DNA from: Epiperipatus broadwayi
Lineage: Eukaryota; Onychophora; Udeonychophora; Euonychophora; Peripatidae
Length of the DNA stretch: 64,000 bases
Direction of reading: 5' to 3'
NCBI GenBank assembly: GCA_028023455.1
Contig: JAQFVV010000157.1
Location: forward strand, 806,001-870,000
Part shown: piece by piece, positions 50,646-63,632 of the stretch
Numbering within the stretch: the first letter of the stretch is position 1
Layout: each line of letters starts with the position of its first letter
Notes under the pieces: generated by a model
Told to the model about the DNA's origin: nothing
Database searches by the model: none
What the model saw: the letters and a program-made list of their open reading frames with translations, nothing else
Translations under genes and position numbers: made by a program

Positions 50646-53600
50646 CTTGAATATATTTTAAAATTGTAAATGAAGTTTGAAGTTTTATAAAAGTAATTGA
50701 TAGTTCAACTAGAAAGTGGAGGTAATCCAATATGTAATTATCTGTATCTTTTTTTAAAGAAATTGTTATAATTTCTAATGTAATAATGATTTAAAGTATT
50801 TAAATTTTTATTCTATAATAAGTGTTGAAATAAGCATTAACTAAAAAAATATAGCTTTTGTAAATTATTAAGTTTATCTGGTATATGACTGCTGGTGAGG
50901 ATTGGATGGTTTAGCTCAATTGAACAGGTCTTCTACTCCAAATGCAGATTAGGAACATTTACATATTTTTTCAATATCTACAACCATGAAATAAATACAG
51001 CTAAAAATAATTTCTAGAGATTTAACTGTTTTATCATTTTGAAAATACTAATTTAATGATTTATAAAACATGTGTTAAAATTTTAATTGAATACAGTTTA
51101 TGAAACAAGAGAAATGATATAATATAAAAGTACTGGCATTTTAAAATGATAATTGAAATTTATAGTAATTAAAATGTATGGAATTTAAAATGTCGTTGAA
51201 AATATACATTGATATTTTAATAAAAATAATGTTTTTTATTTAAGATTAATTAATTATATAACAAATCTACTAATGCATGTGTTTGCTAATGGATTTGATA
51301 TGTTCTGGTAATATGATTGTTATTTTGAAAATTTTATTTATGTAACATGTATTTATATTTTGTAATAACATATTTTTTAGTTAATTTATTATATAGTAAA
51401 GGAGATAATAATGAAGAAATTATAAATATCTATAATAATATTAAGTGTTTAATGTAAGTGATGACATTTATTTTTGTTATTCTCAAAAATCACAATTCAA
51501 AGTATGTCTACATTTTGTTTAATAATATGATTGGTTAAGTTTACTTTGTTATGACCTTAAATGTTTTCTCATGGTTCATCAGCTTGCTGCTTTGTGCCCT
51601 TAGTATTCAAGTTGATTTACCTCAGGATTGATACAACAGTCACCTCTAAGAGATATAATTATAATTAATGTTTTGGATTTTGAACATAATAATGGTAGAT
51701 TCAGAGTCAAGTATTAATTTCTTTAATTAGTAAGAATTGGTTTTGATGTCCAGGAATTTTTCATTCTTTCATTCTCTATTAAGAATTGCAGAAATATAAG
51801 CATTGAAATAAAATATAATATAATGTTTAGATTATTAAAAAATATTTTTATTGAATACTATTTACATTTAATCTTGCAACTAACACTTGTTTTTAATTTT
51901 AATTCCTGCTATATGATTTATAGTGTTTAATTTTATACGTGTTCAATGTTAAAAGTAATCAAAAACAGTGACATTTAATTTTAATATTTATATGCACACT
52001 CATTTACCATGATAATGTATATAATGAATGTTTTGATCATTTAATATTGTACCAGGAATCTTGGGAGAGTTTAATTAATCTTCATATTATTTCTGGAGGC
52101 TATTTGGATGGTTTTATATTGCATCAAATGCAAATACAATTCTTATTTACCTTTGTATTTTGGCAAATAATATTTGTATATTCATATGTTTAGTTATAAA
52201 TTTTAATTTTAATTTATTATTTTACAATGCACATTTTAATTAAAGTGGATTTGAACCCAGACTTTGAAGCCCTTTTTAATCATCCTAACCATCTTATACA
52301 ACCTATGTGGTCATGTGTATTGGTTGTATAAGATAGAGAAGATGATTAAAGGGAGTTTGAAAGTCTGGGTTCAAATCCCCTCTAATTACATCTAGCTTAA
52401 AGTATATATACTATACATGTATTTAAATATTAAATACAAATTTTAGTTATTCTTAGTCTTTATCAAGAGATATACCATGAATCTGAAAAATGAATATATA
52501 TTCATATATAGTTTATTATGTAAACACTCATATATACAATAACAAACTTATATAAATATATCCCATTTAATACATACTTGTTTAAATTTTACTTTAAAAA
52601 ATTAATATTCTCAGTTTTAATAAAAATTTAAAGATGTATGTATGCTTAGATTGATATATATAAATATTTTTGTATGTTTATATATTTGACATATATAATT
52701 TATATTTATATGTATTTATTTTTCAGATTTTTTGTATTATCCTTGATAAAAACTATGTAAATAATAAGAAATATTGCTAAATATTGGATTATTTGTTATA
52801 ATTTGTTTTAATTTAAATATACCAGATCAAGTTCATATATAAAGTATCTAATTTTCAATGGCATATTGAGTTTTACATTTTTTTTTTTTTTTTTAGAAAT
52901 TTCATGTACTTGTTGGGCTTATATATATATATATAAATTTATTTCAAAATATTTCAGAAACTTTTGACCTCAATTCATTATTTTTGAAAATTGTGTTGCT
53001 ATTTAATTTCCTCTAACACTTGATGATGGTTTTTAAATTATTAGGGAAAAAAAATAATAATAACATTTGATCTCTTAAAAAAAAAAATCAATTTTTATTT
53101 TATATAGCTTTTAAATACATTTAATTTAAAATTAAAATAGCTTACTATATGTTTTTCTTTTTAAGTGTGTGTGAGCTACAAGTACATTAAATGCTTAATA
53201 TCTTCAACCAAAATAGGTTTCATTAAAACTTTCTCAGAGTTTATACGTTTAATTTTAAATCTTACTAGAATAATGAAATCAGAAAAAGATATAGAACTAT
53301 TTATTTCATGAAATAGTATTAGGAGATATTTAGTAGAAGCATTCAAATATTAAAAAATAGAAGAAATCTAATTTAAACAAACATGGATGCCTTTAAAATC
53401 TTATTAATATTTTTCCATGATCTAAATCTGCCAGCAGTTATTGCAAAAATCAGAAGTAAGCTGTAATCGATATGAAATGAAATAGACTTTAAAAAATTCA
53501 CAGATTAATAAAAAATCATTTATTCAAATAAACACTTATAAAGATATATCTGTATAATTGTTTTTTGTTTTTTTTTAAATTATTAACAAGAATATTGATC

Positions 53601-55601
53601 CTTTTCTGCCCCTTCTAGATATTAACATCATCATATAAAATAAATATCAATTAACCCATGGTTATTAATTCTTTTTTAGGTATGAGCAAAAAAAAAAGGC
53701 ATAATAAAATTGACAAACACATTACTATCAAATAAGTGGATAATTATAAGCTTAACCCTTCTTGGTTTATTACAAAATATACTTTCATTATTTTCTATCA
53801 TGAGCCCAATTCATATAAAATCATATCATAATTCTGTACATAATTAAAAATTATATCAAATGAAGTATGCATCATAAAATAAAATAAAATTAACATATTG
53901 TTAGTAAATGTGAAACATTTAGTTAACACATTTACAACACAAAAGATATATATTTAAATCTGAGTAAAGCTTGAAAAAAATGTTTTTTTTTGGATAACTG
54001 TATGTTGCTAAGTAAGTTTAAGATTATTTTAGTTATCCAGAACATAGGTAAACTAATTATATTCATTTAATATTTTATGATACATAGATATAATAGCAAT
54101 TCTGAGCTAGAGTTAAAGATTCTATAGTAAAGTATTGTTTTTCTGATTGCTAAACAAAAACATGATTATACTGTGATGCAGTCATAATTAAGAATGAGGA
54201 AATTATCAGATACCTATATATACTGATCCTATGGTTATCTTTAATATTCTAAAAAGTTAGACTATATTTTCAATTTTTGAATATATATCAAGTATTCCCA
54301 GTCTGAATTTTTAAATATTCTGAAATCCATAATTCAGCTTTCTTGATCATGAAATTATTAAAGTAGCAATAAAAAATGTTTATAACGGTAAAAAAGTGAA
54401 AGAAATAAACCTCTTATGAATTTAATTAAAGACTGGAATAATATAAATTCATTAAAGAATAAGAATATATATATAAAAACAACTTTGATAACATTAAAAA
54501 TAAATGACTCTGTGTGGATATTTTCTCCATATCTAGATAATTCTCTTTTCAGTAATCTTTTGTGTTGTCTTTTCCAATATGATAAATAAAAACAATTACC
54601 TTTTTTTCTCTTTTTATATCAAGTCAAAAGGAATTTTTCTGAAAGTCTAAATTTTTTTTTTTTCAACTTAAATCTATCATTTAAGTGATGTTTTTTTTAA
54701 AAAAAAATTTAAACTTTTGAAATACATTCAACCATTAGTAATAATCAATTTAATACATAACATAATATTAAAAACATTTAACAATTAAATTAAATGATGG
54801 AAATAATCTAGCATACAAATTATAAGTAAAATTTATCATGACAAACTTTCAGACAAATATTAACTAAATCATGTATTAAAAGTCTGGAAAACATCCTAAT
54901 TGAAGTTTCTATTTCAAGCATATGTATTAAAGATTCTCAGTGTATAATAAAAGTAGTCAAAACATTATTCTAGATCAAATATTACATTTTAGGAATAATT
55001 ACTGAAATAAAGAATATAATTTATACTTACTATTATTGGTAAACAATATCTAAATTATTTGTTCAAAAAATTTAAACTCTTTATATCTATTTTATTTCAA
55101 ATGTAGGTTTTTTTTTTTGTTAAATTTATATATATATTAAAGTTTTTGTCATATGATTGATGTCTATTTTAACAAATCCATATTTGTTACCTTTTTATGA
55201 TAATTCATTTTCTGAAGATAAAAACTGTTTGCTAAAAGCAGAAAAATCAGTTTTAAAGGTGTTGGTTTAAATGATTACTTTTGTTAAGGGTTTTTTTTTC
55301 TAGTTATAATTCATATATATATATATTATATGTGGAATTTTATTAATCATTTCCCTTTTTTGTAAAACTTATTTTTATAAATAAATGTGTCCTGTGCTTT
55401 CTTAAATTTTTCATATACAAACTTTTTTAAATGTTTATTTTCTGGAGGATAAACAAAATAATGTGCATATATTCAATGAAAAGGTTTGGCTGCTAATATT
55501 TCCAAGTGATAAATATATTTACAAGTATAAAAATCTATAATATTGGCAGGCGCCATATTGAATTTTTAAAAAAATCTGACTTGAGACACAATTTTCACAA
55601 T
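50646..55601. other. AT-rich stretch with one inverted repeat
   Basis: No gene. TA microsatellites at about 52918-52934. The inverted repeat at 52247-52378 is listed separately. Confidence 0.5.
52247..52378. repeat. Inverted repeat with B-box-like ends
   Basis: Arms of ~57 bp pair with small gaps (GGATTTGAACCC at 52247, GGGTTCAAATCC at 52367-52378; inner ATCTTATACAACC / GGTTGTATAAGAT). The outer tips resemble an RNA polymerase III B box, but no A box was found. Possibly two facing copies of a short SINE-like unit. Confidence 0.65.
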
Positions 55602-55612
55602 AACTTCAGTTT

Positions 55613-55726
55613 GTCAAGCGTTGTTAGCCAAGAGGTAATCGCAGCCGCCTTTCAAGCAAGTAGTTGGTTGCAGACGGTTGTGGATTCGCATCCCGGCTGA
55701 TGCTATGACATATATAAAAATAAAAA
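55613..55726 (+). mobile_element. 114-bp tRNA-derived SINE
   Basis: AACTTCAGTTT at 55602-55612 and 55727-55737 is a perfect 11-bp target-site duplication. The head has an RNA polymerase III A box TAGCCAAGAGG (about 55625-55635, full match to TRGYNNARNGG) and about 45 bp on a B-box-like GATTCGCATCC (about 55683-55693), then a short AT/A-rich tail. The perfect duplication indicates a recent insertion. Its partner LINE is not obvious from the tail. Confidence 0.75.
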
Positions 55727-55737
55727 AACTTCAGTTT

Positions 55738-56689
55738 TAATAATGTTAAAGGAAAAAACTTTACATTGATAAAAGCTAGAAAAACTAAGGAAAACAATAA
55801 GGCTAAGACAAATAGTGATTACCATTTAAAAAATAAGGAAAAAAGAAATTTCAACATCTGACATAATTATTACTTTATTGTTTGTTCACAATTCTAATTT
55901 ATCATTAACTAAGTTTAAGTTACATCTTCATTGATAATTTCTTTGTATTCTTCACAAAATTATCTTTCAAACCACATATAATACTTCTTATCTGAGATAT
56001 TCCTTAGCTTCAGAATCTCCAAAACTATTCACATAAAAATTCTTCATTTTTATCTTGTACTCCAAAAGTTAATAAATCTCAAAGGTGTCTATAAGAAAAA
56101 GATTCAACCTTATAAAAAATACAAAACAAATCATATCCAGTAAGTGGTTGAGCATTTGTCATCATAGCAATTGGCTTCTTGTCTATCTATAACTAGAAAT
56201 TGTAGGCTACTGTCTGTATCACTGATAAAATGAGTTTCATCTCTTCATTTTATATTTTTTGTGTACATCAGTTATATTTATATTCTTTATGCCCACCTGT
56301 GATGCTATCTTGTTATATTTATTGTCCCACACAGATATAATTTATTTGCATATAGCTCTTATTATCTATAGACTTGAAAATAATGTAATGAAAGATCTGG
56401 CAAAACTACTGACTCCACAGCACGAGTATCAAGGCATAGGCAAGAATCAGAATTTGATGTTTTGCCTGCATACAATTCCATGTGGTATATGCATAACCAT
56501 TGTGGCTACCACTACACACCCCATTTGAAATCTTTCTTTATTGGTTTTAAGTGTTTATATTTTCAATTGGTACTATACCCAGTAAATTTTGTGATTGATT
56601 TATCAACTGAAATATTTCTGTAGATTTGATAATCGGTCTTAAAATTTACATTGCATTGCTCTATGTATGTAAATCATTACTTGTTTGTT
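55738..56689. other. Gene-free stretch, unassigned
   Basis: An 89-aa frame at 56259-56528 resembles no family known to me and has no promoter or splice context; not called. Confidence 0.4.
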
Positions 56690-58830
56690 CATCATGATCA
56701 ACCATTATTAATCCACTGCAGGATGAAGGTCTCTCCAAGTTCAATCCATCTTTTCCTATCTTTAGCTTCTCTTCTCTACATCACCCCTGCACACTTTCTT
56801 ATTTCATCCATCCATCTCACATGTGGTCTCTTTTTGGGTCTTTTACAATCTCTTGGAATCTAGTTTAAAATTTCAATTGTCTATCTATTATCATCTCTTC
56901 TAACAATATGTTTAGCCCAACTCCACTTCAGTCTTTTAATTTTTTCAATGAGGTCAGTAACACCTGTTTGTTCTCTTACCCATACATTGCATTTTTGATC
57001 CCTTCTTGTTACTTCCAACATGCATCTCTCCATACTTCTTTGAGTGGTCTGAAGTCTCTGTATTGCTCTTCTATTAAGTATCCAAGTCTCAGATCCATAA
57101 GTAAGAAACTGGTAAAACACATTTATTAAAAACCTTTTCAAACACATACTACCAAAAGCATTCCAACCAAGTTTAATTCTATGATTAATTTCATCCATTT
57201 TATTTCCACCTGTATTAATAATCTGACTAAGGTATTTGTAACTGTTAACTTCTTCTAACTCATCATAATCAATCTTTATTTTCATATTTTGAGAGAATCT
57301 ATTAATCATTACTTTAGTCTTTTTAACATTTATCTTTAGTCCTACTTTCCTACTTTCATCTTATAACTCCTGCAACATTTCCTGTAGCTATAAAGCATTA
57401 TTTGCAAAAACAACTACATCATCTGAAAAATCTAAATGACTTAAATAATCTCCATTTACTTTCACTCATTTAGCTTCCCGTTTTAATCCACAAAATACTT
57501 CTTGCAGCACTGATGTAAAAAGTTTTGGAGATATGAAGTCACCCTGTCTTAAACCCTTTTCAATGTTGATTTTTCTACTAACATTATATAATCTAATTGT
57601 TGCTGTTGCATTTTTATAAATATTCTTTAAAATATGATAATATCCTGGATCTACACTTTGATGATCCAATGCTTTAATCACTGAAGAAATGTTTATAGAA
57701 TTAAATGCCTTTTCATAGTCTACAAATCCTAAGCATAATGGAACTCATATTCATTTGTCCTTTCTATAATTTCTCTCAATAACTGGATATGATCTACTGT
57801 ATTAAAACCACTTTTAAATCCAGCTTGTTCTCTTGGTTGGTGGAAATCCAGTGTTTTCTGTAGACGAGTTGTAATTATCTTAGTAAAAATTTTGTACAAA
57901 ACTGATAAAAGACTGATAGGTTTATAATTTCTAATATCTTTTTTATCACCTTTTTTAAATATTAATATTAATACTGCATTCTTCCAATCATCTGGTACAT
58001 CTTTATCATTTAGATATTTGGTGTATAACTTTGCTAAAAAAATTTTATTTCTTCACCTGCTTCTTTTAATATATCAATTATAATTCCATCATTACCTGGA
58101 ACCTTCCCTTTATTCATAAATTTAATTGCATGTCTCACTTCCTCATTCAAAATTCTGGGCAATTCGGAAGATATAATAGGTGTAGGAGGCACTTGTTCTT
58201 TATTACTATATAATTCTTGATAGAAGTCTTCTACACATTTCATGATATCATCTCTCTTTTTAGTAATAATGCCATCTTTTTTTCTTATTGCAGATATAAA
58301 TTTTCTACCAATACCAAAATGTTGTTTTACACTCTTTAGACTTTTATTCTCTTCTACAGCTTTTCTTGCTAGTTCACAATTATACTTTCTTATATCATTT
58401 TCAACTCTTTTCCACACCATTTTACAAAATTCGAGATATTCAATCTTTTTTAATGCATCATTGTTGTATATCCTCATACTCCTTCCTTTCTTCATAAATT
58501 CTCTAGTCTCAGTAGAAATTTTATTGGTCAATTGCTGCTTTTTTCTACCAGCTATCTTTGTTGCAGTTTTTAAAAGTGTATCGCTTATTTTTCTATTAAT
58601 ATCATTCAAATCTGAATCATGTTCAAAATCTACTAATACTTGAAACCTATTTGTAAGTTCTAATGTAAATTCATTAGAATGTTTCTGAAGATTAGGAATA
58701 TCAACTGTAAATATTGTTTTTTTTAATAATTTTTGTCTCTCTAGTTTTGCATTAACATGTATCTTACATCTTACTAATTGATGATCACATCCTGTGTTAA
58801 ATTTATTAAGAACATTACAATCTTGAAATA
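56690..58830 (-). pseudogene. RTE-type non-LTR retrotransposon, 5'-truncated
   Basis: Minus strand, 5' to 3': the end of the AP-like endonuclease (FNTGCDHQLVR, matching the SDHRLV block), a linker, then RT with GNDGIIIDILKEAG, WKNAVLILIFKKGDK, NYKPISLLSVLYKI, FVDYEKAFNS, GLRQGDFISPKLF, FSDDVVVF (catalytic FxDD), and the C-terminal block YKYLSQIINTGG, LTYGSETWILNRR, TTQRSMERCMLEVTRRD, VREQTGVTDLIEKIKRLKW. Frame changes or stops occur near 58034, 57745, 57470, 57390 and 57310, so it is inactive. The 5' endonuclease is mostly absent, as usual for truncated copies. Two older copies lie at 20990-21560 and 44330-44830, all on the same strand. Confidence 0.85.
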
Positions 58831-59568
58831 TGTATTTTCTTGTTTGTTATACAAACATAAACGTACAAGTGCAAATACCAATACAAATATAAACATATTA
58901 ATAAAATTTTAAACCTTTTGAGAATCATTATGTCTATAAAATAAGGTCTCAAACTTGGATCAGAGACCCAGAATTACACTGTACAAAAACCACTTTTGTT
59001 ATATTTGAATACAAATTTATATACTGTATAATAAAGAGCATAGTTATAATTAAAAAATATTATTCAAATAATTAAAAAATTGAATACTTATGACTGACAT
59101 TCCTATTATGCGATTACATTTATACCATGTTGAAGGCCTTGAAATGTGAATCACCAACGTATTTTTAATCCATTTTATTATAATATAACTGATAAAGATT
59201 TTCTGCCTTTAGTGTCCTCATATAAACTAGTAAACTGACCAGAAAAGAAAAAAATAAATACATCTATTAATAAAAATATTAATAAAAAATTCAAATTTTA
59301 TCTGATTTCAAATTGTGATACATTATTTTAAAGATAGATTTAAGCAGCAATGAATGCTGGGTTTTTTGTTGACATCATGGTTATAGTTTTCATGCAATTT
59401 AAAAAGGAAACAAAATTAACACATCAGCTGCCACATACGCATCATGTTCTATAAAGACACAATGATAGAGTTCATAAATCTTTTCAAAAGTAAAATTTTA
59501 ATAAAATTACATAAAAGAATAATTTCTTAGACCAATCACAAATAAAGCTGTTTTATATTATATATATA
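58831..59568. other. AT-rich gene-free stretch
   Basis: Nothing recognisable; no target-site duplication found for the neighbouring RTE copy. Confidence 0.45.
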
Positions 59569-60092
59569 TGAAAAAACAAAAACAAGTTAATCACGTAACC
59601 TGCTATCACTTGTTATTTATGTTCAAAAGATGGCGCTATACCAAAACCGCCGAACAAGTGTAAGATTTGTTTTACATAAACGAAAAAAGTCAGAAATTAA
59701 CTACCTCTTTCATTTGCTCACCCCCAGATCAGCTGATTTCAAGCTGGTTTGCTCTCCTCAGTGGGGGATAGAGTATAGAAACTAGATCTAAAACACTGAC
59801 TCTCAAGTGTTTATGCAAAACGTTTCTATCAGATTGCAAGCGTGAATTTTTTTTAGACCGGTAAAGTCTTCAAACTCAGCCTAGCAAGCCAGATATTTAT
59901 ATGGGTCTGATCTCAGTTCAGAATCACCATATAATCAAAGTCTCTGCAATATATATCATTGCAAGAAAACTTTAAAAGTACATTTATGAAAAAACAAAAA
60001 CAAGTTAATCACGTAACCTGCTATCACTTGTTATTTATGTTCAAAAGATGGCGCTATACCAAAACCGCCGAACAAGTGTAAGATTTGTTTTA
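59569..60092. mobile_element. 106-bp direct repeats enclosing a 312-bp unit
   Basis: 59569-59674 and 59987-60092 are identical over 106 bp, 418 bp apart, and sit in TA-rich flanks. The repeat has a conserved-looking GC-richer core (AAGATGGCGCTATACC). The intervening unit includes ATATGGGTCTGA...CAGTTCAGAATC (about 59898), close to family 2 at about 33890-33920, and CTCCTCA...GAAACTAGATC (about 59753-59790), reminiscent of the family 2 hammerhead with its core replaced. It could be a 1.25-mer of a retrozyme-like unit or a tiny LTR (TRIM-like) element. No coding capacity. Confidence 0.6.
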
Positions 60093-60471
60093 TATATATA
60101 TATATGTTTTTATATACAATGGATCATTAGATAATGCTTACAAAGAATCATCAAAAATTTGTAAGCTCAATATTATTAACACTTAATGTGAGGATGAACA
60201 AATCCTTATAATTTAAGATGCATTCATGATATGTAAACATTTTATTTTTCATTTCATTTTAATCTATATAATAGCAAAAGAATCATCCAACATAAAACTT
60301 TTTTTTTTTTTTTACAAAAATTGCTTTGGAGATAATCCTATTGGAATGGAAGGCTTTTTTATTTCATTTAAACCATAAAAGAAAACATTTATAGAAACTT
60401 ATTCTATTTCCAATTTCTTTTCAGTAAAAGAATTTAGTATTTGGCTATGTGTAATATTATATGATCACTAT

Positions 60472-61060
60472 TTTATATGACTATACAAGTCATTAAAACA
60501 GAGGCAAAATCTCCATATAGTAATGCCTTCTAGTGTAAGTCAGAGTAATCAATGGATACACAAAGGTTTGTGCATAAAAATCCTTATCTATTGCCTACTC
60601 TGTTTTAACAGCTTGTATAATCATATGAAATGGTGATCATGTTATGTTTAGTAGTTTAATACTACTCCTGCCAAAGGAATGATAATGACTATGGTTATTA
60701 AAAACCAAAGACACCAAAATGTATAAATACTGAACTGGGTTCAGATCTATATGAAATACAAGCAAATGAGCTTTGATTGAAAATATTATTGTGTTTTCAT
60801 TTTAGACTCATAGCTTTACAGTTAACTAAAAAGGTAAGGGTGGCTGCTAGAAGATTGCATTAGATTTTAAGATCTAGGTGCAATAATTTTGGATTCAAGA
60901 CTCCTCACTGATGAAAGCCACAAGCTGGAAAATAGACTGGGGATATTGGTTGAGTGGGCACTAGGTAGGAATTTTATGCGCAAACCTTCTTGTATCCATT
61001 GATTACTTTGGCTTGCACTAGTTGGCTTTACTGTATAGGCAGTTTTGCCTCTGTTTGTAA
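60472..61060. mobile_element. Hammerhead repeat family 2, second locus
   Basis: Most of the family 2 unit is present in plus orientation (about 60620-61055), with AGGCACTAG-like, GAACTGGGTTCAGA and TCTAGGTGCA phrases. The first ~130 bp include an inverted piece (60472-60502 versus 60598-60630), and AAAACAGAGGC near 60497 mirrors GCCTCTGTTT near 61055. More diverged than 33534-34342; no clear target-site duplication. Confidence 0.65.
60901..60943 (+). ncRNA. Hammerhead ribozyme relic, family 2
   Basis: Core CUGAUGA 60908-60914; stem II AGC/GCU around CACAA; GAA 60928-60930; C at 60937 before UGGGGA. Stem I is perfect here: UCCUCA (60902-60907) with UGGGGA (60938-60943), six pairs including one G-U. 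Stem III is lost (AAU/AGA instead of ACU/AGU), so activity is unlikely. Confidence 0.55.
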
Positions 61061-61362
61061 TATAGGTTTAGATAATGGTAATTTGATTATTATTTTATAT
61101 GTAGCATTGACATATTCTTTAATTCTAATTCAATCTAGACTATAATTGCCTTGACAAATGGGATGGGCATTTATCTTTTTACTTAAATTTTGCAAATAAT
61201 ATAATTTCTCTTCATCCTTACTACTTTATGCATTGATTGTCTATAGTCACTTTTACAATGCATTTTTTTCTTGAAAATGTTTTTTAACAGCTCTAACTGA
61301 CCAGCATTAGAACCATAATATACAAATATATATGTTTACATTATTGGTTAATATATATATAT
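61061..61362. other. AT-rich gene-free stretch
   Basis: Nothing beyond a (TA)n tract at 61350-61362. Confidence 0.5.
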
Positions 61363-63614
61363 TATAACGATCCAAACGAAGTGGTAGATCGCATCGCACC
61401 GCACCGCACTACCCAAGGGCGCCATCTAGGCATTTGAGCCTAGAAAAATTTATAAAGTAGGCAGATACGCGCTGTTAGGATTCCACTTTATTTACATATT
61501 TAGATCGTTAGCCCATTGTCACTAGCTCAGTGGAATAGCAGAGATTTAATAATATCATTTACTAGTATATAAAAGAATAAAGTAAGCCACTGCCAGTAAT
61601 TATCATACAAACAGATTTATTTATGCACATATATATAAGGTTTAAAATTATTTTAGTGATTTACATTTAAACATTTAACATTATTTTTAACTTTGATTTT
61701 ACTTTAATTTACATTGAGTTACTATTATATTATAAATTTACATTTTTAATCAAGTTCGCACAGATGGGATTATAAAAGCTTGTTATAATAAGTTGCTATA
61801 GATCGGTTACATAGATTTCAACGGTCAAAAACATTTCAAAGTAAACATAAACGATCAAAATACAAAATTATTGATTACTGACAATTGCATAGGGAATTAT
61901 ACGAAACCCTCTAGTATTCATCGTAAGATACCTGCATTGTCACCAATAACTTAAAAAAAATCCGAATAAATACCTTTTAGATACTCACCGTAAGGTATCA
62001 GTATTTGTCGAATGTCTATATATTTTGATCAAATATGAAAACGCAAACATATTTAACCGATAGCCAATCTATGCAAGCGTCTATAAACAACTTAAATTTA
62101 ATAGTTTTATAGGATCGAGCCTGAATATACTATATAGATTTGCATTCGAAAATAAAATATTCTATCCCTATTTAACCCTAGGCAACACATTTCGCAATCA
62201 ACCGGCGCCAATCCATCTGATACATTCATGTATTCAATGTAGCATGATACGACAACACAAATATATTGTCAGGAATGTACATCTGAACAATATGAAGAAA
62301 GAAAAACGACATTGACTCTCCACCCACAGGAATGTGACATCTGTGGGCAAGTAGATCAATAAACTAAAAACTCCATAGGAATGGGCTGCGGTCTTCTGCC
62401 GACTTACAAACCCATCCATAGGCAAACAGAGGGTGTGTGGCGTATTTTATAATCCTGCCCGTAGCGGATCTCATGCTTACACCTACTAATTACATAAATA
62501 TATCCAATCCATTGAACCAATTCAACCACGAAATGAACAACCCAAGATTACCCTCCCTTAATTATCTTTACAAATCGATACAGCCATTCACGCCCGACTC
62601 AAGTTTAACATTTTTTTTTATAATTTATTTAACGGAAAACAGAAATCATAACAACTTAAAGAACAAAATTAAATAAATAAATAAATAAATGGAAATAATT
62701 TTACAAATTAAATACATTAAATAAAATTATAACCAATTAATAAATATTGTTGGTCAGATAGAATAATATTAAAATCATTTTAAATATGAAAAGTTTTTAA
62801 TTTACTGTTCATAAATTTTAAAGTTCTTACGGTTATTGAAATAGTTCATCCTATTATATTCCTGGCCGTTTAAACGTGAATTCCCACGTCGTCCGAAGAT
62901 TATTATCCGGTTGATTTATTTATTTATCCTTTGGAGATTTTGTTTTTCGTGTAGTTGGTCCTCATTGTATAACTATGGCCCATTTTTTTCTCTTTCTTAG
63001 CAGAACTGAAGGGATTGAAGCTGTGCGTCTTTTTCAATCCCCCCAGCGCTAACACCTAGCTGTTACATCGTCAATAATCAATCAATTTCCAGTCACTAGT
63101 CACTGACTAATAATTTCCAAAATTTTCCTTTTATATTAATGTGAAGGATTGAATTTACATTACGTCATCGATGAGATGATCCTTTTCGTTGAGGTCCGAT
63201 TCCATAGGGATTTCTTCTTATTTGCTAACAGTTTTTATTGTTTTCTTATCTGACAGGTGTTTTTACATTTAAATGCCGAAGGCTGGTTTACATTTAACTA
63301 ATTAACAATCATTTCCATTTCTAATTAATTACCCTGTTTTCCAAATCAAAAATATATTTAAAGACAGATTTAGAGATATAATTTTATCTCCAAATCTTTT
63401 TAAAATTTAGTTTTAAAAATACCTTTTTCTTTAATAAAAATTTTATTTTAATAATTTTTATTATCTGTGCGACTTAATATATAAGAGTTTAAGACGATAT
63501 TTTAATTTCAATTTTTAATTTTTAAAGAAAGTTTTTAAATGCGAACTTTTTATTTTAACTTGTTTAATAATTATATATAAAAAAACAATGTAACGAACGT
63601 CTGTGCTCGTTACA
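61363..63614. mobile_element. LTR-like 2.25-kb segment (possible solo LTR)
   Basis: It begins TATAACGATC and ends GCTCGTTACA, so the ends are a short imperfect inverted repeat TRTAACGA(T/G)C, the form taken by TG...CA LTRs (first G mutated to A). It sits inside a TA microsatellite that continues on both sides. Inside it is GC-richer than its surroundings, with no gag, protease, integrase or RT. A 2.25-kb solo LTR is long but within the known range for animal Gypsy-type elements. Alternatives are a non-autonomous TIR element or a large deletion derivative. Confidence 0.45.
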
Positions 63615-63632
63615 ATATATATATATATATAT

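Noticed and set aside
58242-58643. 133-aa + strand frame
   Set aside because: Antisense of the RTE linker and RT start, which has recognisable motifs on the minus strand.
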